DNA from: Desulfurellaceae bacterium
GTDB taxonomy: Bacteria > Desulfobacterota > Binatia > Bin18
DNA: 56,735 bases
Assembly: GCA_021296095.1 (NCBI GenBank)
Contig: JAGWBB010000021.1
Span: 1,107 to 57,841 of the forward strand
Direction of reading: 5' to 3'
The notes below the pieces were generated by a model. It saw only the letters and a program-made list of their open reading frames with translations. It was not told the DNA's origin and ran no database searches. Below, one piece after another: positions 1 to 7,154 of the stretch (within the stretch, counting starts at the first letter, position 1; every line of letters starts with the position of its first letter). Position numbers and translations under genes: made by a program.

Positions 1-2
1 TC

Positions 3-509
3 TTTGTGCGGCAGTTCGACCACAATGCTACGGTCTGCCGCCCGCGCCACCGGGCTGTTGGGCGTTCCGGTCACGGCCACGCTGAGCACCCCGTGTTGTT
101 TGGCGCGCTCAATGGCCTGCACCACGCGCGGGGTACCGCCCGAGGCCGAGGTCGCCAGCACCAAGCTCTGATGCGGCGTAGCCTGGCGCATCCACTGCGC
201 GCCATAATCCACAAAGCGCTGGGCGCTCATCGGACGGCAGCTCACATCGGCAAGCGTCTCAAACGCCATCTCAAACGCACACGAGGCGTGGTAGGAATCC
301 CCGTCTCCGGTCAGGTATACGTTTCGGACCGCCGTCCACTCTGCGGGGCTGAGGACGGTTTGAATCTGTTGCGCAAACGGGCGGGTCAGCTGGCGCAAAT
401 CGCCGGCCAGGCCGGCCAGCTGTCTGTGCATCACCTCGGGCTTGAGTGGCTCCAAAGGGGAAACGGGTTGTCCTCCAGCATGAGTCTGGCCGACACGTTT
501 CCTCTGCAT
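3..509 (-). CDS. SIS-domain protein (sugar-phosphate isomerase/aminotransferase-like), 3' end cut by window edge
   Basis: The reading frame is open from an ATG at 509 to the left edge, giving 169 residues. Residues 64-72 (VYLTGDGDS) and 119-126 (ATSASGGT) match the two phosphosugar-binding stretches of SIS domains, as in GlmS C-terminal halves and AgaS/FrlB-type deglycases. The segment VAVTGTPNSPVARAAD at 145-160 is the usual third SIS strand. The start lies 4 bp after the stop of the BtpA-like gene, so the two are surely co-transcribed. In other bacteria SIS and BtpA/SgcQ proteins share sugar-utilisation operons, so a role in phosphosugar or amino-sugar handling is likely; the substrate is unknown. 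The first codons contain a 14-bp sequence also present in the inverted repeat at 7069-7116. Confidence 0.8.
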   Translation of the reverse strand, partial: MQRKRVGQTHAGGQPVSPLEPLKPEVMHRQLAGLAGDLRQLTRPFAQQIQTVLSPAEWTAVRNVYLTGDGDSYHASCAFEMAFETLADVSCRPMSAQRFVDYGAQWMRQATPHQSLVLATSASGGTPRVVQAIERAKQHGVLSVAVTGTPNSPVARAADRSIVVELPHK

Positions 510-513
510 GGCG

Positions 514-1320
514 CTATCCTTCCAGTCCCCGCACGATATCGACATAGGTCTTCACCCGCTCGATATCGATCTGTCCACCCCAGCCGCCGCGCTCCAGGCA
601 GGTGCCCACAAACGCCCCGTCCGCAGCCGCCATCAGCCGTGGCGCGTTCTCGTGGTTGGTATAGCCGGCCAGAATGACGGGCAGCCCAGGCATGCTTCTG
701 CGCACCGAGGCGATCATCTCCAGCGTGGTGTTTTCATCGGGGTTGCCCAGCGACACGGCATCCGCCCCAACATACTTTGCGCTGCGCGCCACCTCGGCCG
801 CCGGCTTGGCCTCGCCAAACCACTTGAACTGCATGGAGTCCACCTCGGCAATGACCTTGACCCCGCCGGCGTTGATCCTTTTGCGGTACTCCATCACCTC
901 AAGCGGATTGGCCTCGACCATGCCGTGGGCGGTGAGCGTCATGCCCACCACCGCCCCGGCCCGAATGAAGCTGCCGCCCGCCACCTTGGCCACCGCCAGC
1001 GAAGCCTTGAGCGCGTTGCGCATCAGCTGCACCCCGACCTGGAACTCGTCGCCCGTGGCCTGCACGATAGCCTGGACAATCAGACTCATGGCGGCCGTGC
1101 GGGCCGGGTCGGACTCGTCTTTCACGCTGTAGATACGATCCACCGTCTGGACCAGACAGCCGTCCGCGCCACCGTCGTGCAGCGCCCGGGCCGATTCTAC
1201 GGCAAGCTCGAGGGTCCGGCTGAAACTGCCCTCTTCATACAGCAGGGTGCCGGGCAGCGGTTTCAGGTGAATCATGCCCAGCACGGCCTTGCGTTTGCCG
1301 AGGCTGGTAAACTCTGCCAT
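514..1320 (-). CDS. BtpA/SgcQ family protein
   Basis: This 268-residue protein opens with GKRKAVLGMIHLKPLPGT, the characteristic N-terminus of the BtpA/SgcQ family, and has the family's TIM-barrel pattern (GADGCLVQ, GVQLMRN, GADAVSLG, VILAGYTN, ADGAFVGT). BtpA was named for photosystem I assembly in cyanobacteria, but most bacterial members sit in sugar or nucleoside operons and are of unknown activity. The ATG at 1320 is chosen over the longer open frame because a GGAGAGGAG ribosome-binding site precedes it and homology begins there. It lies 37 bp after the amidohydrolase stop and 4 bp before the SIS gene, forming a three-gene operon (3112 to the left edge). No photosynthesis genes are nearby, so a metabolic role is more likely. 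Confidence 0.85.
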   Translation of the reverse strand: MAEFTSLGKRKAVLGMIHLKPLPGTLLYEEGSFSRTLELAVESARALHDGGADGCLVQTVDRIYSVKDESDPARTAAMSLIVQAIVQATGDEFQVGVQLMRNALKASLAVAKVAGGSFIRAGAVVGMTLTAHGMVEANPLEVMEYRKRINAGGVKVIAEVDSMQFKWFGEAKPAAEVARSAKYVGADAVSLGNPDENTTLEMIASVRRSMPGLPVILAGYTNHENAPRLMAAADGAFVGTCLERGGWGGQIDIERVKTYVDIVRGLEG

Positions 1321-1357
1321 GTTCGGCTCCTCTCCCTTGCGCCCGTCGCCCACAGCC

Positions 1358-3112
1358 TCAGGCCGCTTGGCCGTGGCGCAGCAGTCTGCCGGGTGTGGCT
1401 CCGCTGCACTGGCCGTCGGTAAACGTGACTTGGCCGTTGACCACAATCCACCGATAGCCGGTGGCCTTCTGCACCCGCCGCCACTCGCCGGTGGGCAGGT
1501 CGTGGGCAATCTCGATCGGCTCGATGCCAAGCCCGGCCAGATCGTACACCACGATGTCGGCCGCCATGCCGGGCCGCAGCGTGCCCCGGTCCTGAAAGCC
1601 GGCCGCCCAGGCCGGCAGACAGCTCAGCCGGAAGTGCGCCTCTTCCAGGGACAGGGCCTGGGTGTCACGCACCATCCAGGTCAGCAGATCGGTCGGCCAC
1701 ACCCCGGTGGTGAGGAACTTCATGTGCGCGCCGCCGTCGGACAGGCCGGCAATCGTGTACGGCGAGTCCATGACCCGTTTGTGGTGCTCGACCTGGACGT
1801 TCAGTAGCGGGGTGCGCCACTCGGTCTTGAGGTCGTCGGCGACCGATACGTCGAGCAGGGCGTCAATGAAGTGCTTGCCCTCCTGCTGGGCAATCTGGAT
1901 GACCGACAGCCCCTCGTATTTGTCTTTGAGGTCGGCTCGAAACACCTTCTTGGCGATGAACTGGGCGACCGCGCCGAACAGGTCAATCGACACCTGGCCC
2001 GAGTCATACTCGGCCTTCATCGCCTGACGGATCTCGGGGTCGGCCAGCTTGGCCCGCTTTTCCTCCAGCGTGCCGACTGTGGCCTGGCGCCAGACCGGGC
2101 TGTTGTCGAACAGGTTCCAGTCCTCAAAGGTAAAGGTAAACGGCGCCCGGACGGTAGCCGCCTGGCCGAACACCCGCCGGCCCCTGGCGTTGGCCTCGGC
2201 CAGCAGCTTGAGCTGAGTCTGGTAAAAGATGGGCAGTAGATCGTTGGCGGCAATCAGGTTGTACAACACCGGCCGGCCGCTTTTCTCGGCCAGCTGTTCG
2301 TTAAAACCGAAGTCGCGTTGCAGCCCGGTCAGCAGACTCTGAAAGCCTTCGCTCAGATCCCCGCCGGCCTGGGTGAACTGGATGCAGCCCGCCCGGCGCT
2401 CATGCAGCACCGCAGCCAGGCTGAGGTAGAACTCGTCGGATAACACGTCCGAAATCATGGGCGAGCCGTCATAGTCGCGCTGGACCGCAGCCAGGCTGTC
2501 CGGGAACAGACGCTGGGCGCCCCAGCCGACCGCCCCGGCGTCCATGGCCTCGTGCAGCAGACGCTGAATGGTCTGGACTTCCGTGTCGTTCGGCAGCCGC
2601 TGCTTGGCCTCCTCAAAACCGCCCATCACATACGCGACCAGCGGGGTGACCGGCATCAGCTGGGACAGATTGATGCCCAGCGGAATACGGTCCAGATGGT
2701 CCATCCACTCGGGGAAGGTTTCCCAGTCAAACGGCATGCTGGTCCGCATCGGACCCAGCGGAATGGCCTCATTGCGGGACAGGGACAGCATGGCCCGTTC
2801 GGCGTCCTTGGCGTGGACCGGCGCAAAACCGAAGCCGCAGTTGCCGATGGTGACCGAGGTCACGCCGTGCCAGCTGCCGATTGTGCAGTACGGGTCCCAG
2901 TGCAGCTGGGCGTCGTAATGGGTGTGCAGGTCAATCGCGCCGGGGGCGACAATGCAATCCGCAGCCTCAAGCACCTGACCGGCATCGCTGGGCTGGAGTT
3001 GCCCGACTTCGGCAATCCTGCCGTCCTTGATGCCGATGTCGGCCCGGTAGCGCGGGACCCGCGTCCCATCGACAACCGTCCCGCCTCTGATGACCATGTC
3101 AAATGCCGCCAT
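1358..3112 (-). CDS. Amidohydrolase, N-acyl-D-amino-acid deacylase (D-aminoacylase-like) family, paralogue 1
   Basis: A metal-dependent hydrolase of 584 residues in the COG3653 group. The first metal motif HTHYDA is at residues 63-68, the GNCG motif with the Cys metal ligand is at 90-93 and the catalytic-Asp motif SDGGAH is near 458. The C-terminal RPGMAADIVVYDL is the usual barrel-to-sandwich return. The ATG at 3112 follows GAGGAGGAT; an in-frame extension upstream lacks homology. It is a close paralogue of the protein at 11293-13026 (shared HWDPYCTIGSWHGVTSVT). The SHxK-type histidine ligand of canonical D-aminoacylases is not visible, so the substrate may be another cyclic or linear amide. 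First gene of the operon with BtpA and SIS; divergent from the LLM gene across about 170 bp. Confidence 0.85.
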   Translation of the reverse strand: MAAFDMVIRGGTVVDGTRVPRYRADIGIKDGRIAEVGQLQPSDAGQVLEAADCIVAPGAIDLHTHYDAQLHWDPYCTIGSWHGVTSVTIGNCGFGFAPVHAKDAERAMLSLSRNEAIPLGPMRTSMPFDWETFPEWMDHLDRIPLGINLSQLMPVTPLVAYVMGGFEEAKQRLPNDTEVQTIQRLLHEAMDAGAVGWGAQRLFPDSLAAVQRDYDGSPMISDVLSDEFYLSLAAVLHERRAGCIQFTQAGGDLSEGFQSLLTGLQRDFGFNEQLAEKSGRPVLYNLIAANDLLPIFYQTQLKLLAEANARGRRVFGQAATVRAPFTFTFEDWNLFDNSPVWRQATVGTLEEKRAKLADPEIRQAMKAEYDSGQVSIDLFGAVAQFIAKKVFRADLKDKYEGLSVIQIAQQEGKHFIDALLDVSVADDLKTEWRTPLLNVQVEHHKRVMDSPYTIAGLSDGGAHMKFLTTGVWPTDLLTWMVRDTQALSLEEAHFRLSCLPAWAAGFQDRGTLRPGMAADIVVYDLAGLGIEPIEIAHDLPTGEWRRVQKATGYRWIVVNGQVTFTDGQCSGATPGRLLRHGQAA

Positions 3113-3283
3113 ACCATCCTCCTCGATTCGTGCTGTAGAGATAGAAGGCCCCAGGGTAGCCGATATCCGGCTTTGGAAAAAGCTGGGGGGGCCCGATCTC
3201 TCCCTACTCTTCTCCCCTACTCTTGCCAGCCCCCGGCTCGGCGGAGTAATGAACACAGGAGTATCAGCCATAAGGAGGCTCAC

Positions 3284-4138
3284 ATGGACATTGGCGTATT
3301 CTTTTTCACCTCGGCCGAGTCGGCCGACCCGGCGATCATCGCCAAAAAAGCCGAAGACCTCGGCTTTGCCTCAATCTGGGTCCCGGAACATCCGGTGCTG
3401 CCGGTCCACACCACCACCGGCTACCCGGCCGCGCCCGACCGACCCATTCCGCGCACGGTCGGCATTATCTCCGACCCCTTTGTGGCCCTGGCCCGGGCCT
3501 CGGCCACGACCAGCACAATCAAGCTCGGCACCGGCATCTGCCTGGTGCCGGAGCGCAACCCCCTGCTGCTGGCCAAAGAGATCGCCACCCTGGACCACTA
3601 CTCCAACGGGCGCTTTTTGTTCGGCATTGGCGCGGGCTGGCAAAAAGAAGAGTGCGAGATCATGGGCGGCGATTTTCCGCGCCGCTGGACCCAGACCCGG
3701 GATTCGGTGCTAGCCATGAAAGAGCTGTGGACCACCGACGAGTCCGAGTACCACGGAAAGTATTACGACTTCCCGGCCGTCAAGTGCTTCCCCAAACCGG
3801 CCCGGAAGCCCCATCCACCGGTTCTGCTGGGCGGCTCGGCCAAGAATGTATTCAAGCGCACGGTCGAGTGGGGCGACGGCTGGCTGCCGGTCAGCACCTC
3901 GCCCAAAACGATCGAGGAGGGCCGCCAAACCCTCGACGAGCTGGCCGCTGAGGCCGGCCGTGACCCGGCCTCAATCAGCGTCCTGGCCTTTGGTCAGCCC
4001 GGCCAGCTGCGCAAGCGCGACGATCTCCAGGGACTCGAAGAGGCCGGGGCCGAGCACGCCATTGTCTGGCTCAACGCCTTTCAGCAGGCCGAGGTCATGG
4101 CCGAGTTGGAAGAGCTGGCGGCCGAGCTGTTGGGCTGA
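3284..4138 (+). CDS. LLM class F420-dependent oxidoreductase
   Basis: A 284-residue luciferase-like monooxygenase family protein. The hallmarks are FASIWVPEHPVLP near residues 28-40, KLGTGICLVPERNPLLLAKEIATLD (77-101), NGRFLFGIGAGWQKEE (105-120) and the C-terminal cofactor-pocket segment PPVLLGGSAKNVFKRTVEWGDGWLP. These fit TIGR03619-type F420-dependent enzymes rather than two-component flavin monooxygenases. The start is set by TAAGGAGGCT seven bases upstream. It is followed 25 bp later by phzF on the same strand, so the two probably form an operon. Its divergent neighbour is an amidohydrolase, which suggests redox processing of the same class of compound. The substrate is unknown, and use of F420 is inferred from the subfamily only. 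Confidence 0.85.
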   Translation: MDIGVFFFTSAESADPAIIAKKAEDLGFASIWVPEHPVLPVHTTTGYPAAPDRPIPRTVGIISDPFVALARASATTSTIKLGTGICLVPERNPLLLAKEIATLDHYSNGRFLFGIGAGWQKEECEIMGGDFPRRWTQTRDSVLAMKELWTTDESEYHGKYYDFPAVKCFPKPARKPHPPVLLGGSAKNVFKRTVEWGDGWLPVSTSPKTIEEGRQTLDELAAEAGRDPASISVLAFGQPGQLRKRDDLQGLEEAGAEHAIVWLNAFQQAEVMAELEELAAELLG

Positions 4139-4163
4139 GGCTGCACGAGGAACGGCGGACAGG

Positions 4164-5042
4164 ATGAAGAGCTACCAGTTCAAGCAGGTTGACGTGTTCA
4201 CCGACCGGCCTCTGTACGGCAATCCGGTCGCGGTCGTACTCGGGGCCGACGGGCTGGAGACGGCCGATATGCAGCGCCTCGCCACCTGGACCAACCTGTC
4301 GGAAACCACCTTTGTGCTGTCTCCGACCCGGGCCGAGGCGGATTACCGGCTGCGCATCTTCACCCCCAAGGGCGAGCTGCCGTTCGCCGGCCACCCCAGC
4401 ATCGGCAGCGCCCACGCCGCGCTGGAGAGCGGTCTGGTGGAGCCGCAGCGTTCACACTTTGTTCAGGAGTGCGACGCTGGTCTGCTGCCCGTGCGCGTCG
4501 AGCGGGCGGGCGACACCCGCCACCTGTTCGTACAAACCCCGACGGCCACGGTCACGCCCTGTGATCCAGCCCGCCACGCCGAGCTTGCTGCGGCCCTCGG
4601 ACTGGACCTGCCGCCCGAGCCAGTCCCGCTCCGGGTTGATGTCGGCCCGGTGTGGCTGATCGTGCAGCTGGACAGCGTGGCCTCGGTCCACAGCCTGCGG
4701 CCCGACTCGGCGGCCGTGACGCAGCTGAGCCACGCCCTGGGCCTGACCGGCATCAGCGTCTTCGGCCTGACCGACGGGGGCCCGAGTGCGGTCTATACCC
4801 GCTCCTTTGCCCCGGCCCTGAACGTCCCGGAAGATCCGGTGTGTGGCAGCGGAAACGCCAGCGTGGCAGCCTTCCTGGCCCATTCCGACCAGCTCGGGAC
4901 GACCGGCCCAAACTATGTAGCCAGCCAGGGTCACGAGCTGGGCCGGGACGGCTTTGTCCATATCGCGGTCAGCCTGCCCGAGCGAACGATACAGCTCGGC
5001 GGGGCGTCGGTGACCTGTGTAGAGGGCAGCCTGCGGATTTAA
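4164..5042 (+). CDS. PhzF family isomerase
   Basis: This 292-residue protein carries the PhzF fold signatures: VDVFTDRPLYGNPVAVV at residues 8-24, LSETTFVL around 47-54 with the conserved Glu of the active site, GELPFAGHPSIGSAHAAL around 75-92, and the second-half motif EDPVCGSGNASVAAFL. PhzF members catalyse proton-shuttle isomerisations or epimerisations of small metabolites; only one subclade works in phenazine synthesis, and no other phz genes are present. The ATG at 4164 follows GGACAGG 25 bp after the LLM stop. A longer in-frame upstream stretch overlaps the LLM gene and is not homologous. Its substrate is probably linked to the neighbouring LLM and amidohydrolase pathway, which is inference. 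Confidence 0.85.
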   Translation: MKSYQFKQVDVFTDRPLYGNPVAVVLGADGLETADMQRLATWTNLSETTFVLSPTRAEADYRLRIFTPKGELPFAGHPSIGSAHAALESGLVEPQRSHFVQECDAGLLPVRVERAGDTRHLFVQTPTATVTPCDPARHAELAAALGLDLPPEPVPLRVDVGPVWLIVQLDSVASVHSLRPDSAAVTQLSHALGLTGISVFGLTDGGPSAVYTRSFAPALNVPEDPVCGSGNASVAAFLAHSDQLGTTGPNYVASQGHELGRDGFVHIAVSLPERTIQLGGASVTCVEGSLRI

Positions 5043-5079
5043 CTGAGAGGTGGAAAGAATAAACGCCCTATTGGCGGAT

Positions 5080-5111
5080 AGGTTGACCTCAAACTTTTTG
5101 AGACCTAACCT
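5080..5111. terminator. Stem-loop between convergent genes
   Basis: An imperfect inverted repeat (outer arms AGGTT/AACCT, inner arms CTCAAA/TTTGAG) lies between phzF and the convergent glycosylase gene and covers the latter's stop codon. There is no clear U-run, so termination is only suggested by position and symmetry. Confidence 0.35.
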
Positions 5112-5875
5112 CGATCTTCGACGTTCTCCTTAGTCCACTTGCCTTTGTCGAAACTGGAAAAGATCACGGCGTCCAGTACGCACGGTGTGATCTTGCACGC
5201 TTCACAGAGCCGTTGAAATCCATCGGAAACGAAGTTGTAGTAGTTGCAATCCTGTAAAGCTTGGGCTGTCAGCTCCACCGGGAATCCGAATTCGTTCAGC
5301 CACTTGGTGATCCGACTGTCGATAGGGATCTCGTACCGTGAAAGTCCCAAGATTTGCAGAAGATTTCGAGACTGTTTTGGGCCAAATCCCTTGAAACTCC
5401 TGTCTATGAATTCGGCAGCAAGGCGCTCAGCGGCAAGGCGTTCGGTTTTCGTGCTCGAATTCAATCGCACTTTGTCGAGATGCTGCGTTGTCGGCTTCCA
5501 CCCGCCCTTGTTTAGAAACGACAGGTTGGCGGCAAGTTCCTTACCGATGATCGTTGATCGTCTCAGACCGCCACGGCTGATTGCAGAGCGGGCAAACTCG
5601 GCAAGGTCGTCTTGCTCATCACAGATTTGGTAACTGAGCAGTGGCGGATTCGTGGCTATAAAACGGGAAACCTGTGAATTCGGCCCTGAGCGCTGCTGCG
5701 TGGTCAACAGACATCTAACCATGCAGCGCCAGAAAACTGGCTTTGTGATTGCTGATTTGCCGTCGGCGAGGTTAGTTCTAATTCGATTCTGCACGAGACG
5801 GTTGTCACAATGCTTATCGTAGAATGCTTTGACCTTTGCGACGTCGTCAGAATCTACTTGCCAGACGATCTTCAT
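5105..5875 (-). CDS. HhH-GPD superfamily DNA glycosylase-like protein
   Basis: A 256-residue protein with a helix-hairpin-helix at residues 162-174 (KGFGPKQSRNLL) followed by IPIDSRI at 183-189. Lys167 and Asp186 are 19 residues apart, the same spacing as the catalytic Lys249/Asp268 pair of OGG1, which indicates a bifunctional base-excision glycosylase/lyase. The rest is unlike MutY, Nth or classical OGG1, and no C-terminal iron-sulfur cysteine cluster is seen. GAGGAGG sits five bases before the ATG. The base composition is clearly more AT-rich than that of both neighbours, suggesting recent acquisition. It is convergent with phzF, and a REP-like palindrome lies just upstream at 5900-5931. 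The damaged base it removes cannot be predicted. Confidence 0.65.
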   Translation of the reverse strand: MKIVWQVDSDDVAKVKAFYDKHCDNRLVQNRIRTNLADGKSAITKPVFWRCMVRCLLTTQQRSGPNSQVSRFIATNPPLLSYQICDEQDDLAEFARSAISRGGLRRSTIIGKELAANLSFLNKGGWKPTTQHLDKVRLNSSTKTERLAAERLAAEFIDRSFKGFGPKQSRNLLQILGLSRYEIPIDSRITKWLNEFGFPVELTAQALQDCNYYNFVSDGFQRLCEACKITPCVLDAVIFSSFDKGKWTKENVEDRG

Positions 5876-5899
5876 CTAGCCTCCTCATCATGCGTGGCT

Positions 5900-5931
5900 C
5901 GGTAGGAGCGAGCGGCCACTCGCCCCTACCG
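5900..5931. repeat. REP-like palindrome, copy 1
   Basis: A near-perfect inverted repeat with arms CGGTAGG-GCGAG and CTCGC-CCTACCG around a short loop. It lies between the glycosylase start and the stop of the next minus-strand gene. The CGCCCCTAC edge recurs at 41354-41375, and a degenerate relative is at 39458-39473. These are probably repetitive extragenic palindromes. Confidence 0.6.
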
Positions 5932-5937
5932 ACAGGG

Positions 5938-7044
5938 CTAGCTGAGACCGTAGAAGTTGATGACGTTCTCGCCCACGATCTTTTTCATGCCGTCCTCAGG
6001 CACGTCTTTGAGCGCCTCGGACAGGAACTCTCGGGAGCGCGGCCAGGTCGAGTCGGTGTGCGGATAGTCGGACGACCAGGCGATGTTCTCGGCGCCGTAG
6101 ATCTGGCGGGTGAACTCCACGTTGGAGCTCTCAAACTGGAAGGTCGCCAGCATATTGCGCCGCATATAGTCGCTCGGCAGCATCGACAAGGTCAACCCCT
6201 GCAGATGTCGTAGCCTGTCGTACGCGTGGTCCAGCCGATACAGAAAGTGCGGAATCCACGACACGTCGTTCTCGGCCGAGACGACCTTGAGGCGCGGGAA
6301 GCGCTCGAATACGCCGCCGGCAATCATATCGGCAAAGGTCAGCTGGACTTCCTGGGGCAGCTTCATGTAGCCGTACAGCACGCGGCGCAGGTCGAACTGC
6401 ACCCCGCCCCGACCGGTCAGAATGTGGAGGCTGAGCGGTATCTGCAAATCCTGAGCCGCAGCCCAGAACGGGTCATAGTCCGGCAGGCTGTAGGGCCGGT
6501 CCTCGGGCGGCGCGCCCCAGATCAGCGAGCCGCGCAGACCCTTCTTGGCGATCCGTTCCAACTCGGCGATCGCGGTCGGAATGTCTTCCAGCTCAACCAC
6601 CCCGGCGCCGACCAGGCGCTGGGTATTATAGCTGCAATACTCGGCCGCCCAGTCGTTGAAGGCCCGGAAACACGACGCCCTGAGTTCGGCATCGTCGAGG
6701 CCAAACAGCAGCATACCCATGGACGGGTATAAGACCTCGCCGCTGACCCCGTCGGCGTCCTGCTCTTTCAGCCGCTCGGCCGGGTCCCAGACGCTCTTGG
6801 GCGCCACGTCAAAGCCACGCTTGATGTGCTCCGGCAACTCCTCGGCTGTCTTGCCCGAGCCGAAAAATCCGGCCACCGCCACCGGATTGATGTTCTCGCA
6901 GGCAAAGAACTCGCCCTGCTGGCCGTCATGGCCCTGAATCGTGTGCGGCGCCCGATCCCGAAACTTGGCATCCATACGCTCCGCCCACATGTTGACCGGC
7001 TCCACAAAATGGGAGTCCGCTGAAAAAATCTGATAGTCCGTCAT
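5938..7044 (-). CDS. Amidohydrolase family 2 protein
   Basis: A 368-residue TIM-barrel hydrolase. It begins FSADSHFVEP, where Asp10-x-His12 replaces the HxH of other amidohydrolases, as in ACMS decarboxylase and related enzymes. SLHI supplies the next His, and SSDYPHTDS near residue 325 carries the conserved Asp. Family members decarboxylate or hydrolyse aromatic and ring-cleavage acids. The ATG at 7044 follows AAAGGAGGGTG; the upstream in-frame extension overlaps a regulatory-looking inverted repeat. A paralogue is at 14613-15740. It probably forms its own transcript controlled from 7045-7154. The exact substrate is not readable from sequence. Confidence 0.85.
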   Translation of the reverse strand: MTDYQIFSADSHFVEPVNMWAERMDAKFRDRAPHTIQGHDGQQGEFFACENINPVAVAGFFGSGKTAEELPEHIKRGFDVAPKSVWDPAERLKEQDADGVSGEVLYPSMGMLLFGLDDAELRASCFRAFNDWAAEYCSYNTQRLVGAGVVELEDIPTAIAELERIAKKGLRGSLIWGAPPEDRPYSLPDYDPFWAAAQDLQIPLSLHILTGRGGVQFDLRRVLYGYMKLPQEVQLTFADMIAGGVFERFPRLKVVSAENDVSWIPHFLYRLDHAYDRLRHLQGLTLSMLPSDYMRRNMLATFQFESSNVEFTRQIYGAENIAWSSDYPHTDSTWPRSREFLSEALKDVPEDGMKKIVGENVINFYGLS

Positions 7045-7068
7045 GCTCGCACCCTCCTTTGTGTTGAA

Positions 7069-7116
7069 AAGAGGAAACGTGTCGTCCATGTGGTCAAGGT
7101 TGACACGTTTCCTCTT
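7069..7116. promoter_or_regulatory. 15-bp perfect inverted repeat, candidate operator
   Basis: Arms AAGAGGAAACGTGTC (7069-7083) and its exact reverse complement (7102-7116) are separated by 18 bp, 25 bp upstream of the amidohydrolase-2 start. Fourteen bases of the same sequence recur at 492-505, at the start of the SIS gene. The repeat lies in the leader, so it could be an operator for a dimeric regulator or an mRNA hairpin. Confidence 0.5.
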
Positions 7117-7154
7117 CGATGAACGTCCCACTCGTTTGATTGTCTGTCTTGCTC

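Noticed and set aside
4164-5042. Phenazine biosynthesis locus
   Set aside because: Only a PhzF-family protein is present; phzA-E and phzG are absent, and most PhzF proteins are unrelated to phenazines.
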